From: Daphnia pulex
Lineage: Eukaryota; Arthropoda; Branchiopoda; Diplostraca; Daphniidae
Length of the DNA: 64,000 bases
NCBI RefSeq assembly: GCF_021134715.1
Contig: NC_060023.1
Coordinates: forward strand, 2,666,001-2,730,000
Direction: 5' to 3'
This document shows, in pieces, positions 53,692 through 64,000 of this stretch. A program made the translations under genes and the position numbers. The notes under the pieces are model-generated. The model saw nothing but the letters and a program-made list of their open reading frames with translations, was not told where the DNA came from and did no database searches. Numbering within the stretch: position 1 is the stretch's first letter; every line of letters begins with the position of its first letter.

Positions 53692-55331
53692 ATATAACTT
53701 TAACTTGACACACCCGAGACAGTATTTTTTTTAAAGTTGCATTGATGCACCCTTTGTTGATGCTCATCATTTACTGAGTGACAAACGTTGACAAATAAAC
53801 AAACATTTAATTTCATCTCTGCTGTGTTAACATATCTGTTGACGGATAAAGCTTCATTGTTTCATTTTGGGTGAAATATAATTATCGACAAATTAATAAT
53901 GGATGTCCAAAAAGGAGTTGAAATTTTTCTCCTGGCAACAGCCAAAAAGATATGTACTGACCGCAACATTGGCAACATCTTAGAAACACGGTGAATCATT
54001 TGACTAAATTATTTTCCAGTGGTTTCGACAGATTCAACAAATGTATCCACAACATTTGTTACATATGCGACTAGTGGAAAAATCAGATTGATGGCTGGGG
54101 TCATTTATCTGGCATTCTTTCGCCTGATTCACTCATCTGTGCCGGAAGTATTCTTGCTCCGGCCAAGGCTTGTATATTCTACTGCAAAAGCTTATCATGT
54201 TTCCTGTTTATTGTCGTTTATTGCTTATAGCTGGTTCAAGCAATACGATGTTCTAAAACCTGTTTTGAAAAACTTTGTCTTAACTTCGGGGTGCCGACAT
54301 GAGACATCAGTGGGGGTAAAACAGGACTAGATATTTAGAAATCAATGTCAACGCCATCTATTGTGTGAACTAATATGTGGGTCTGCATGACGCAATTTAT
54401 AGAGAGCAGATACGTTAAACATCTTTTCTCATTTCTAAGTGTATAGCTGTCCAGCAGCCCTACTGGGCCACATCTTGGATTCGTTTTGGTAAATTCTTCA
54501 AGTTTACACACATAAAGCTATAACTGCTGGAACCGTACAATTTAACGAGTATATGCTGCAACAGCCTATCATGTTTACTGTTGATTCCCGAGTTGATCCA
54601 GCAGGGACAACGTTCATCATTACTGAGTTTTGTACAATAATTTATCTTGGCTGTTGTTACTTCAGTGGTTGCCGGCATCAGACATCAGTGCAGGGGAAAA
54701 AAACAGGACTAGATATTTACAAATCTCATGCGCCACATTTTATTTGAACTGGGTAGGTGACGCGATATACGACAGATACGATCTTATGCCCTACATTTGG
54801 GGTAAATAATAATAATCATAAAAAAAAAGACTGCAATATCTTTATTTGAATGTCGATTGGGATTCCCTACCGTTGTTGTGTTAACTACAAACACCGTCAT
54901 CTCTGATAAGGTGCAGATGAACAAGAGATAGGCTATACCACACTATTAACAAGGACAATAATCCACCACTAAATAAGGATTTGACATGACACTCTGTGAG
55001 TACAGCCATAAAAAATTGGGTGAATCGAGCACTTATATTTTAAATTATTCAGCGCACAACAAACTAGCTTGAAGCATTTCAGCTATATAACGGCAGGAAC
55101 CATAGACTATACGTTTAGCAGCGAACAAACTCCTATTTTGACCATTCAAAATTTGAGTTGACTTGTCTATCATGTATTATAATACAATGTGGTAAATGTA
55201 TCTATGTCTATATCAGCAGATCAGCCACTATATCTCTCTCAAGCCCTGTGAAATGGGAAAATTTGTGAAAGATAAAGTGTAACCGAAAAAAACAGGTTTT
55301 GCTATACGACAATTTTTGTCCGGCGTATATG
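53692..55331. repeat. Spacer between GM2-AP genes C and D with two more repeat copies
   Basis: Copies of the cluster repeat lie at about 54,160-54,420 and 54,500-54,790, each with TTACTGTTGA- or TTTCCTGTTTA-like lead, CATCAG(T)G and GGACTAGATATTTA. No intact gene is seen between genes C and D. Confidence 0.5.
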
Positions 55332-55339
55332 TATAAAAG
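55332..55339 (+). promoter_or_regulatory. TATA box of GM2-AP gene D
   Basis: TATAAAAG about 90 bp before the ATG, with a flank almost the same as in gene C. Confidence 0.65.
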
Positions 55340-55423
55340 GAGGGTTGCGATCTACCCACATTACGTACTAGCACTTATTCCGCAAATTTTGTCAAGTCTA
55401 CACACAGTCAACTAAACAACAAA

Positions 55424-56376
55424 ATGAAATTCTTGATTGTTGCAGCTCTTCTGGTGGCGACCGTTTCGGCCAAGTCGGTGAAAATCAATAGTCTCACCAA
55501 CTGCGGTAATTTCTTTCATTTGTTTAGTTAGACGTATACGTATTGTTATACTTAAAAAATGAACTACGAAATTAGAAATTATTATAATTTTTTTTTTCTT
55601 TGTGCAGGAGGTCCTGGAGCTCCCATTACTTTCTCCGGATCGATCCTCACCGATCCCGTAGCGGTCCCCGGTCAAATGTTGATGGATTTGACGGTATAGA
55701 ATAATTGAAAACAAACGTTGCTTCGAATCATATTATAACCACTAAAGAAATGTTTGTAATATAAATTGACGGTTGTTTAAAAACATTATTCTCATGTTTA
55801 GACTGTGGCGGGTGTTGCAGCGACCGCTGGCGATGGACTGATGGTGCGCAAAGTGACCACACGTACCGCCGACAACTACCAAGTTCCTTGCTTCAACGGC
55901 ATTTCTGGCACATGGTAAGTGAACGAAACGTTCCTATAGATCATAACTTGCCAGTTGCAACACAGCATTAATTTTTGCCTGTGTTTTTTGTTTTGCGTTC
56001 TTAATTGTAACGAAATAAAAGCACGGTTAATTTTTGCGATGCCCTCGTCACCTATCCTGACGCTGTCTGCTCCATCTTCCCGCCCGGTGTTGCATGCTCT
56101 TGCCCAGTCGAGGCTGGCACTTATCACGCTCCCGATGCCTTCGTGACTTTCGAAGCCGACTGGCTGGCCATCAACGGAGGAGTCGCTGTAAGCCGTTGGA
56201 GCATTTAATTATATATTCCCTGCTGATTGCTGGTGATTATCACGTTTTACTATAATCCTATTGTCTTGATACAGGGCGATTACACAAGCCGCACTCAAAT
56301 CATTTCGTCCCTTGGAGCACCCAACGAACTCATATTGGGTTGCATTGATGTATCCTTCACTTTGTTTGCTGCTTAA
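55424..56376 (+). CDS. GM2-activator-like secreted protein D
   Basis: Five exons give 182 residues: 55424-55505, 55608-55693, 55802-55914, 56022-56187 and 56275-56376. It is a close paralog of gene C; the first two exons are almost the same. Landmarks are MKFLIVAALLVATVSAKSV, LTNCGGPGAPITFSGSIL, YQVPCFNGISGTC, VNFCDALVTYPDAVC, VACSCPVEAGTYHAPDAF, ADWLAINGGVAGDYTSR and LGCIDVSFTLFAA. All eight cysteines are kept. Substitutions cluster in exons 4 and 5, which form the rim of the lipid pocket in the GM2A fold (inference). Confidence 0.92.
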
Positions 56377-56977
56377 ATGCAGCCGTACAACGCCAACAAC
56401 ATGCAGCATTACCCGGCCATATCCAAGACTAATATTTTTCAGGATCGCTTCGATATAATACACCCTAATTGTTTATGTAGCCTTCATTTACTACAAGTAA
56501 CTAATAAACAATGATAAATGTCGTCTCTGTGAAAATCAATTCGACATTTTTAACCACTGTAGACACGAAACAATATTTATTCTTTTCACTTTTAGTTCTG
56601 GGCATATTTTTTTTTTTTTTTTATTGATTTGTCTACTATAAGTGAAACGAAGTTTTGCATCGGCTAATAGAAAACTACACATTGTATTTGACATAAGGTT
56701 ACCGGAGTTTGGCCAAGCAAAATTTATATTCAAAACTTTAGTTACGTGCGAATAACGGGGAGGGGGAAAAAATCAAAGGACTTTGTCATTGAGATACGAA
56801 TTATACGCTACCCAACGAATATACATTTTGTTTCGTACGGATCTAATAGATATCAAAAGCTCTTTTAGATATTTGTAAATGTAGCGGACGCGCAATAAAT
56901 GAACTGTCGATTAGAAAAAGGGATGAACTTAATTGGTGGGATGAAACAGACGAAACATTTCATTATTGCGATGGCCT

Positions 56978-58684
56978 TTAATCTTCTTCACTGTCAGAAT
57001 CACCTCCGGTTTCCCAATATCTGCCTCCTTTGCCTTTTCCTTCGGCTCCACCTCCGGAACTTGCGGAACCTTTTGTTCCTTCAACTCCACCAGTTTTCGT
57101 TGCCGCATCAGAAGCCCCGACGGCAGGAGCTTCGGGAGTGACTCCAGGTCTAACATATGGAGCTGCCGAGTCAACTACAGAAGGAACTGGTACTTCGACA
57201 ACAGGAATAGCAATGACAGTGGCAGGAGCCGCAACGGCAATTGCAGAAGCTTCAACAACAATTGCAGAGGCTTCAACATCAGCAGTCGCAGGAGCCGCAA
57301 CTGCAGTTGCAGAAGCTGAAACGGCAGTTGCAGATGCCTCAACTGCCGTTCCAGAATAATTTTCAACGGCAGTTGCAGGAGCTTCAACTGCAGTTGCAGA
57401 AGCTGAAACAACAGGAGTAGCAACGACAGTGACAGGAGCTGAATCCACACCAGGAATGGCATCAACAGAAGAAATGGAATCAACGGCGGCTGGTGCTACT
57501 TCAGCAGCGGAGCTAACACCATCAGTCTCGATAAGAATAACCAGATCGACAGGGATGCTGACGGCGGCAGCTTCGGTAACGGCCGTGGCGGATGCAGAGT
57601 CACCTGTGCTGATGGAAGTACTTGCTCCGGCCGAGGCTTCCACTGATGCAACCGGCGCTTTTTCGACCGCGTTAGAGCTCTCAGACACGGTCTCGACAGT
57701 CGATTCGTGATGGTAAACAGGATCAAATTCAACTTTAATTACTTCTAAAGTGACTCGGAAATCCCGAGTATTGTCAACGTACACCACTTTTTTCGAACTG
57801 GTGACTGGGACTTCGATGGCTTTGGCTGGACTTTCTTTTTCAACAGTTTCAGAAACAGCGCTGCTGGTAGCGGCAGATACTGTTGCGGATGCATCGGTTG
57901 CAGCGGAACTTGCTTCTGCCGTCGCCACAGCGACGGTTTCCGGTGCGGCAACTGCTTCCGCAATTTGGACGATTTCAACTAGTTCAACAACGGGAGTCTC
58001 AACTTCGGCAGGTGGAATTTCTTCCGCTTTTATTTCGACGATTTCAACAACCGGAGCCTCCACAAGGTCGGAGGCAGATGAAAGTTCTTCCAGGATTGCT
58101 TCGGCCGCAGTGACCTCCGCGGTCCTCTGGTTGCGATTAGTGAGATCCCCGAATAACAGCAGATCGATCACTGGCTTCGATTTTCCCGCATCGTTGCTGT
58201 CCGTTTTGACGGAATGTGCGAGTGTCTTTGGTTTAATTGATTTCCAGTAAGTATTCCTGTGCGAATCAAACGTTTGCTTATGTATAAGAATTAGTTAATT
58301 TTTAAAAAATGAAATTTAATGTAAGAACTGACGTGTAACGTGGAGAAGTAGAAGCTCCACTGTCGACAGCCCGTTTCTTCCCTTCGGAGACAACAACAGG
58401 AGTTTGAACTACCCGGGCTCGTTTATTCAGAATAAAATTGGTAAGAAATCCGAGAGGTTGATCAACTCGATGATTGTTTCTATTATAAGAAGCGATAAAC
58501 ATTATTCCGTCAGCAAATGAAAGGATATTAAAAAATAATTTTATTCTAGACTAATGACCTGATAAAGTCGTTAAATTTGTCTTTTTTAATACTGTATTAA
58601 CCTTGTGAGGGAGACTGGCGCCGAATGGATAACGGAGATGCACGCGATTGTGGCAATTAGCAAGAGGAATACAAACGACTTCAT
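56978..58684 (-). CDS. Secreted Ala/Val/Thr/Glu-rich low-complexity protein
   Basis: Three exons give 502 residues: 58602-58684, 58333-58479 and 56978-58256 (both introns phase 2). The signal peptide is MKSFVFLLLIATIACISVIH. Exon 2 has VDQPLGFLTNFILNKRARVV and VSEGKKRAVDSG. Exon 3 has one folded-looking piece (KKVVYVDNTRDFRVTLEVIK) inside long Ala/Val/Ser/Thr/Glu tracts with a drifting repeat such as SATAVEAPATAVE and ASAIVVEASAIAVA. The C-terminus is Gly/Lys-rich then acidic (GGDSDSEED). No known family; a matrix, mucin or adhesive role is possible because of composition and secretion. The first donor is the weaker GTTAAT. Confidence 0.75.
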
Positions 58685-60861
58685 TTCTCCAGCTGCTACT
58701 TGGACCGAATGTGACGATCAACTCTCACAGTCTAACCTTTTTAAGAGTAAAAGTCACTGGTTTTATTCGACACAACTCTGATTTTAGATATGCGGCGCAT
58801 ACGTGCTGTATATACGAACCTGGCGACTGTGGCGCGTAAGTCAACTTTCAGACATCTGAAAGCGTTAGAGAGCAATTGTCCGATTACTGAACTATGGAGC
58901 AAAATAAAAAAATCCGAAAACTATTATACCGGTTCACTCTGATAAGTCAAACCGATGCCAAGCTTATAACCGGATAAAAATACAACATAGGCGATCCGCT
59001 ATAGTATAGTCGTCGAAGAAAGTGAAAGGAAAAATGTGAACCTGTAATCGAGGCACAGTCGTCTAGGGAAAGTGGATTTCCCACTTATCGGCAGTTTTTC
59101 GACCTGCGAGCTGAACGATTTTTCGCTTTTTCTTGTTTTTCACTTTTAAAAATACTATCTGAAAAAAATAAAGTTGTTGTTTGTGTTAGAGTTACTGTGT
59201 GTATCATTCAGTTTCAATCAAATGTATGAAGCTTGCTACCACCTTAAATGGATTGTTGGCGTTTGCTTTGTTAGAGAAAACATTGTAGCTAATTAGCTAA
59301 CAGTCTAACACTTCAAGGACTTCGTCTGATATTCAAGTTTAAAAACGGTTATTATTTACAATTTTTTTTTAAGTCTTAAGCGTGAAAACACACTTGGACT
59401 ATACGCAGATAGCAAAATAAATTTAACGAGAAACGTAAAACCTTATATTTCCAGGAGTTGCAGCTCATGTCGACATTTCTCCTCTACCACCTTTCTCCAT
59501 TAATATTATGTTCACTTTCTCGCCCGTTCCAACTTCCACCAATACATGTTTTTCCACATGCCGTTCCTCTTGATATATTATAGCTAGATGTGTATAATTT
59601 TATATCTTTCTATCGAATCTCGATCTTTTTTCGTTAATATAAGAATAACTTCATGCAGGGATGTTGATCTAGCTCGATCTAGCTTATCGGGATCTGGTTT
59701 GGTATTCTTTCTGCTGAAAATTTTTTTGCTTTCATGGCAACGCCAATCCTGTTCTAGAAAATTTAATTAGTAGTGTAACACGATAGAAATACCCAGAAAA
59801 TGATTGCAAAAAATTGACTAAACACTTTTTTTGTGTGTATGATGGCGTCAGGTTCGTGCCAGGCACGTCGCTTTCTCCCAGTTTTTTTTTTCAGACCTTT
59901 TGCCGGTGTTACAAGTGTTGCGCAAACAAAGGTGTAGTAGTGTCTGCGTGATAATTATGTCGCTGTATAGACCACATGATGGCTGGACGTATATGACATG
60001 CGAGTGACATTAATAATCGCTATTATAAGTCCTTATTCAAAATTTGAATTCAGAAAAAAATATTTAATTGAGGGCCAGGAATTCGAAAGAGCAATGATAA
60101 CATTTCAACGTGATACTCAAACGCAGGCAATTAGTTGCGGCACTGACGCTGCTGAATAGATAGAATAACGCAACGTTTCGCTTCCGCTATTTATATTGCG
60201 TTATATTGCATCATATAATAAAAGAGAAAACAAGTTTATTCGTTTTCAAATCGTCAGGGTAACTGCTGGACGCTTTTTATTCTGTTGTGCCGAGCCGAAT
60301 TTAAGGAAAAGTGAAACTAACGAGGAAAGTGGTCATACGTCCGTCTATTCGAGTTTTCGTTCCGGCATCAATGACAACATTTGAAAAATTCTATTTCCAG
60401 CAATTTTTTTTTCACGCCTCCCTTGGTGGTTCGTTAACTAAATTTTAATATCGATATTATTGAATTGATCCAATTTAAACGAATTTATTCCATTTTTCGT
60501 TAATTTCAAGGTTAATTTAAATAATTTTTTTTTATTAATTTCATTTGGGTTTATTTTTATTTTATTTTCAGACTGAGCGATAGCACAAGAATCTTGGACA
60601 TAGATGGCGATAGTTGGTTCTGATTGAAATTGGATCAATCGATTGGAATTAGCGCTTGAGTTTAGTCCTCAGATGACAAAGTTCGGAATTTATTTTAAAT
60701 TAACGTATTATCACTGTGTTCTCGTTTGACATCGACTGAAAGAGTTCCCATTTAATCCAATAATGTTCAATTAACTTATTGCTGATTTTACGTCGGAGCC
60801 TTATTCTTTTATAGATCTATTAATCCGTCGTTTTTGCAAGTTAGCATTTTCATCCCGATGT
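58685..60861. other. Large intergenic stretch
   Basis: AT-rich, no supported gene. Short ORFs (59,588-59,770; 60,196-60,384; 60,438-60,638) have no start context, match or promoter. The last 300 bp hold T-rich runs and possible regulatory DNA of the micropeptide gene. Confidence 0.45.
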
Positions 60862-60862
60862 C

Positions 60863-60870
60863 TATATAAG
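60863..60870 (+). promoter_or_regulatory. TATA box of the micropeptide gene
   Basis: TATATAAG, about 25 bp before a TGATCACTTTC initiator-like site and 67 bp before the ATG. Confidence 0.6.
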
Positions 60871-60936
60871 GCCACAACTCCGCTCATTGATCACTTTCAA
60901 ATTTTTCGGACGCTACTTCTCGTGTATACCACCAAA

Positions 60937-61089
60937 ATGACGAGAATTATCACGACAACGCTCTCAGCCCAGCAATCCGTCGAATTGATCGACACTTATG
61001 CATGGCATTTTTTCTGGTTTCTTATCTGCTTACTGCTCATGATGTTCGTCGCCGACCTCTACCACGCCAGGAACGGAAACTTGAAGTGA
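60937..61089 (+). CDS. 50-residue single-pass membrane micropeptide
   Basis: ATG in a strong context (ACCAAAATGA), 50 codons and TGA. The N-terminal 20 residues are polar (MTRIITTTLSAQQSVELID), followed by a strongly hydrophobic segment from about residue 24 to 39 (FFWFLICLLLMMFVAD) and a basic tail (LYHARNGNLK). It looks like a membrane-anchored micropeptide with a short cytosolic or lumenal tail. A TATA box lies 67 bp upstream and AATAAA lies at 61,162-61,167, so the unit has its own transcript of about 300 bases. No known family (it does not look like sarcolamban). It lies 300 bp upstream of the next membrane protein gene on the same strand. Confidence 0.65.
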   Translation: MTRIITTTLSAQQSVELIDTYAWHFFWFLICLLLMMFVADLYHARNGNLK

Positions 61090-61161
61090 ACAAAAAAGTT
61101 GAATTGCTAAACTATAATTCACGTTTCTTTCATTTAAAGATGAATTCAATAATTTTGAGCA

Positions 61162-61167
61162 AATAAA
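61162..61167 (+). terminator. Polyadenylation signal of the micropeptide gene
   Basis: AATAAA 73 bp after the stop codon, followed by T-rich sequence. Confidence 0.55.
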
Positions 61168-61384
61168 TTTTCATTAAAACCAGTTTAAATCTTTTGTTTT
61201 CCCCATTTATTATTTTTATTATAAGATACGTACTTAACGCACTTTCGAATTCTTATTAAGAAATAGGATTTCTTAAATTTCCGGTTCCGTCTACGGAATT
61301 TTAGAAAATCGACCAAAATTTTAAGCTTTCTCTCACAGGCCTATATTTATTGATAGCTATTATTATAGTTAGTTTTAGAGTAGA

Positions 61385-63661
61385 ATGTTGACCGTAATTG
61401 TTCTGTGTCTCGGGTTAATAGTTCTTAGTGAGTCAGAAATTAATTACGAGTCGGAGCACGTCCTGACTGTCTGCGACGCTTTTACCATTTGGTACACAAG
61501 AAAAGGCGAGTCCATTCCGGAATGTCCACAACTCCCGTTGGCAACCGGTTTTTTCAACAATTTGAGCGGAAAAGTTTACGAGAAACAATGTGAAGCCGCC
61601 AACGTCACTGCCACCTCCTTGCCAGCACAGGCTGGCTTTGAACGCAGTGTGTTGATCCTGAAGCGATTAGTGGATGACGTCAAAGACTGTCTGGAGCAAC
61701 TGGGAGTGGCATTGATTCACGCTGCGGAAGACGTTAGCGGTTTGAGTTCGGTCGGCGAAAGATGGAATCACCGAGTGTATTCAATTTTGGCGGGTTTTTG
61801 CTTCGTCCCATTTCATCTGCAGTGCAGAAAATTCAATCCGCTTCTATTCAACGTCCTCCTCGGCTTCCTGACGTCCGGCCTTTTCTACTTTGTCCATCTC
61901 TATTACCGGAATTGGTTGATAACATGGTGTTTTATTGGGGTGGCTATTTTCATGGGCAGTCCTCTGTACGTCCAGACTTGGCTGCCGGCGATGGGTGTCA
62001 TGACTTTCATCCATTTGGCCATTCCACTTCTGGGTGGTGTTCTCCGGCTCATCATAGAAGCTCAACTCTTCTTTGGTCCCATGCTCAGTCTCTTAATCAA
62101 CGGCTTTTCCATTCTCATCCACGTTATCTGCTTGATTGGACTCTTCATCGACGAGAAATTACTTGTCTTCAAAGTTTTACTTCTTCCTTTGTATCAGACG
62201 TTCATGAGTCTTTTCGATCACAACGATCGACACTCGGAGCTCGTCGATTCCATCCGACGGTCAGTGGACGACATGACGACTGGACTTTTCTCATCGACGG
62301 ATTTCAAAGACAAAAGTGTTCAACAACTCAACGAGATGTTGACCGGTCGGATGCGCCAATTGTGCACGAATATGACCACATCTTGGTACACTTCTTGTCC
62401 GGCATTATTCGCTCGATCGTGTACAGCTTACATCAATCAAACGGAACTAACCAAAATCGACCAGGGATTCGAAGCAGCTGGCCAGTGGTTGACGGGTTTG
62501 ATTATGCCGTCCTCAGTTGGCACTGGATCTGTACAGAGAACGCTGTCCAAGCAAATTTGCCAGCAGATATCCAACTCCGCTTGCCGAACCATCGATGTAG
62601 CCGCTTATTGCTCGCCGGACGGGACTCTTTACGGCCAAGCTTATCACACGTTCTTGACAGCTGTGGAAAAGCTGAAAGCATCGGTGGTTGTCCAGCCATG
62701 GCTTCAATTCAACTTCACTCTCTTCGATTCCGGACCTACAGTTCACATTTCGCTTGACACTGATTGGGTTATGATTGTGCGAAGTATTGCGAGTTTATTT
62801 CTGGTCATTTCCACTCTGTTCTTACTCTTACGAGGTTTTATTCAATCGGCTATTTTCGTGCGACGCTACAGAACCAATTTTCAATTTTGTTTTACCAAAG
62901 TGGGTGGCATACCTTGGACGTCGGCATTCAACATCCAGTTGTTGGTAAAAGTGTTGTTGTTCTGCCTGAGTGAATGCGTGGTGAGATGGACGCACGAGGA
63001 ACTTCAGAAAATTCAATTCACCGAGCCCGAACAGGGAGACGCTCGTTTGGCGTTTAATGTCCAAGGCAACGGGACGATTGCCCGCATCATGCATTCCATG
63101 CTGGGCGGATTCAATTTGCAAAGCAAATATTGTACCAGAGCCGACAGTTCCGTCTGCACGACTCCCTTCTTTCCGGTAGGCTGGTCGACATGGGTGTCTC
63201 TTTTCTCACTAACCGGATTGTATTTCCTGACCGGATTGTACCGGAACAAATCGAATTACATCATGTGTCGACTCTGCGATTGTTTCATCCTCCGTGTCCG
63301 AAGGGAAAGGAAAGAAATGAAACATAAATTTTCGAGAGAAGAATGTCGAAGGAAACGGTTGGTTATTCAGGAACTGACTGAGGAAGCGCTATCAAGATCC
63401 CGATTAAAAGATAATCAATTGGTGCTCAATTTCTATCGCTCACCTCGACGTTGGTTTCATCACAAATTCACTCCCTGTATTGTACAAGCGATGATCGCTT
63501 ATCACAAATTCGGTGTAGAAAATATTTCCTGTCAAATCTGCTTCCACAGTGTCATTACAAGCCGCTTTAGATGTAAAACTATCCTCTTCTGCCATGAGTG
63601 CAGCATTTACCTCAAACGATGCCCTTGTGTTTGCGGCAGCTGCCACAAAATTACAATTTGA
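61385..63661 (+). CDS. Intronless multi-pass membrane protein with Cys-rich RING-like tail
   Basis: A single exon encodes 758 residues. A signal or first membrane segment lies at 1-18. Five or six hydrophobic segments lie between about 127 and 276 (for example LLFNVLLGFLTSGLFYFVHL and LLINGFSILIHVICLIGLFI). A Cys-rich, N-glycosylation-prone part (NMT, NQT, NFT) follows to about 455. Further segments lie at about 460-485, 517-537 and 602-622. The tail is basic (RVRRERKEMKHKF) and ends in a Cys cluster at about 714-755: CQIC, FRCKTILFCHEC, CPCVCGSC. The layout resembles DC-STAMP-like proteins (sneaky, DCST1/2 act in sperm-egg interaction), which also end in Cys-rich tails, but I see no diagnostic motif; treat this as a guess. 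Confidence 0.7.
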   Translation: MLTVIVLCLGLIVLSESEINYESEHVLTVCDAFTIWYTRKGESIPECPQLPLATGFFNNLSGKVYEKQCEAANVTATSLPAQAGFERSVLILKRLVDDVKDCLEQLGVALIHAAEDVSGLSSVGERWNHRVYSILAGFCFVPFHLQCRKFNPLLFNVLLGFLTSGLFYFVHLYYRNWLITWCFIGVAIFMGSPLYVQTWLPAMGVMTFIHLAIPLLGGVLRLIIEAQLFFGPMLSLLINGFSILIHVICLIGLFIDEKLLVFKVLLLPLYQTFMSLFDHNDRHSELVDSIRRSVDDMTTGLFSSTDFKDKSVQQLNEMLTGRMRQLCTNMTTSWYTSCPALFARSCTAYINQTELTKIDQGFEAAGQWLTGLIMPSSVGTGSVQRTLSKQICQQISNSACRTIDVAAYCSPDGTLYGQAYHTFLTAVEKLKASVVVQPWLQFNFTLFDSGPTVHISLDTDWVMIVRSIASLFLVISTLFLLLRGFIQSAIFVRRYRTNFQFCFTKVGGIPWTSAFNIQLLVKVLLFCLSECVVRWTHEELQKIQFTEPEQGDARLAFNVQGNGTIARIMHSMLGGFNLQSKYCTRADSSVCTTPFFPVGWSTWVSLFSLTGLYFLTGLYRNKSNYIMCRLCDCFILRVRRERKEMKHKFSREECRRKRLVIQELTEEALSRSRLKDNQLVLNFYRSPRRWFHHKFTPCIVQAMIAYHKFGVENISCQICFHSVITSRFRCKTILFCHECSIYLKRCPCVCGSCHKITI

Positions 63662-64000
63662 TTCGTATTAAATTATTTAAGATAAAGAAAAATCAAAAAT
63701 GGGTTTAGATATCGGTATGTTTGTCATTTCAAAATACAACATGAAATCTTTCCTAGGAAAATATTTTGATCATTCTCCGCCTTTCTTAAAATCATACTTT
63801 AAAATTAAGTAGTGTAGGTAGAAAACGTTCATAATGTTCTTGACTCACGAAATTTTGCTCATGTTCCTTTATTTTCCTGAAATAAAATGAATCTAGCCGT
63901 GTCGTTTTGAATTTTGCGCGCTGCATTGGCCATCTAGCGTACATGAAGTCAAATCCCTGCTCAAAAGCACGTGCCAGTGTAGCAGAAGACGGATAAAATT
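63662..64000. other. Right edge, 3' flank
   Basis: AATAAA-like signals near 63,880; otherwise nothing recognised up to the window end. Confidence 0.4.

Noticed and set aside
57750-58250. Plus-strand ORF of 166 codons
   Set aside because: It is the antisense shadow of the Ala/Val-rich repeat exon, whose minus frame has signal peptide and splice sites.
61762-62757. Second plus-strand ORF of 331 codons inside the membrane protein gene
   Set aside because: It is a +1 shadow frame within the 758-codon frame; it starts internally and has no hydrophobic or domain pattern.
1-64000. Retrovirus-like elements, transposases, CRISPR arrays, tRNA or rRNA genes
   Set aside because: No reverse transcriptase, transposase, regularly spaced repeat or recognisable RNA gene was found on either strand by reading.

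Overview
The window reads as compact nuclear DNA of an arthropod, most likely a branchiopod crustacean of the Daphnia type. Genes are close together, most introns are about 60 to 100 bp with clean GT-AG ends, many promoters carry a TATA box 25 to 35 bp from the likely start, and several gene families sit in young tandem arrays. A Rebers-Riddiford cuticle protein and an insect-like RICH/nadrin RhoGAP fit this. The organism is an inference from gene content; no marker gene proves it. All multi-exon models below were assembled by hand from splice signals and reading frame, and every intact model closes in frame.

Region 1 (1-16,680) is an array of nine related genes for small secreted proteins that I cannot assign to a named family. 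Seven lie on the minus strand (the first runs off the left edge) and two on the plus strand. Each protein has a signal peptide, a short aromatic N-terminal stretch, a first Thr/Ser/Val-rich module ending in Cys and a polybasic C-[A]RR[RK]R site, then a second Thr/Ser/Val-rich module ending in a C-[LVM]-P-x-G-x(3)-C tail. Intron phases (0, then 2) are shared. One copy (14,155-15,102) is broken, and one (4,080-5,123) seems to have lost a splice acceptor. This is the best candidate for an undescribed system.

Region 2 (16,680-24,040) holds a minus-strand locus for an unusual coiled-coil / MIF4G / KH protein, encoded in two long ORFs that overlap as TGATG or are joined by an 83 bp intron. Its 3' end and 3' flank are duplicated downstream, and three diverged repeats and a perfect palindrome lie upstream.

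Region 3 (24,500-32,800) contains conserved housekeeping genes: the mitoribosomal protein mS31 (MRPS31), a BAR-RhoGAP protein of the RICH/ARHGAP17-44 type, and the mitoribosomal peptidyl-tRNA hydrolase ICT1 (mL62).

Region 4 (33,400-48,450) has one intact cuticle protein gene and five tandem copies of a leucine-rich-repeat gene. Three copies carry a decayed piece of the cuticle gene at their left end, so a chimeric unit was amplified. One LRR copy has a nonsense codon directly before an in-frame ATG.

Region 5 (48,700-56,400) is a cluster of four GM2-activator-like lipid-binding protein genes, two on each strand; one is divergent and lacks one predicted disulfide. Region 6 (56,900-63,700) has a secreted Ala/Val-rich low-complexity protein, a 50-residue single-pass membrane micropeptide with its own TATA box and polyadenylation signal, and an intronless multi-pass membrane protein with a Cys-rich RING-like tail. 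I saw no tRNA, rRNA, CRISPR array, retrovirus-like element or transposase in the window.
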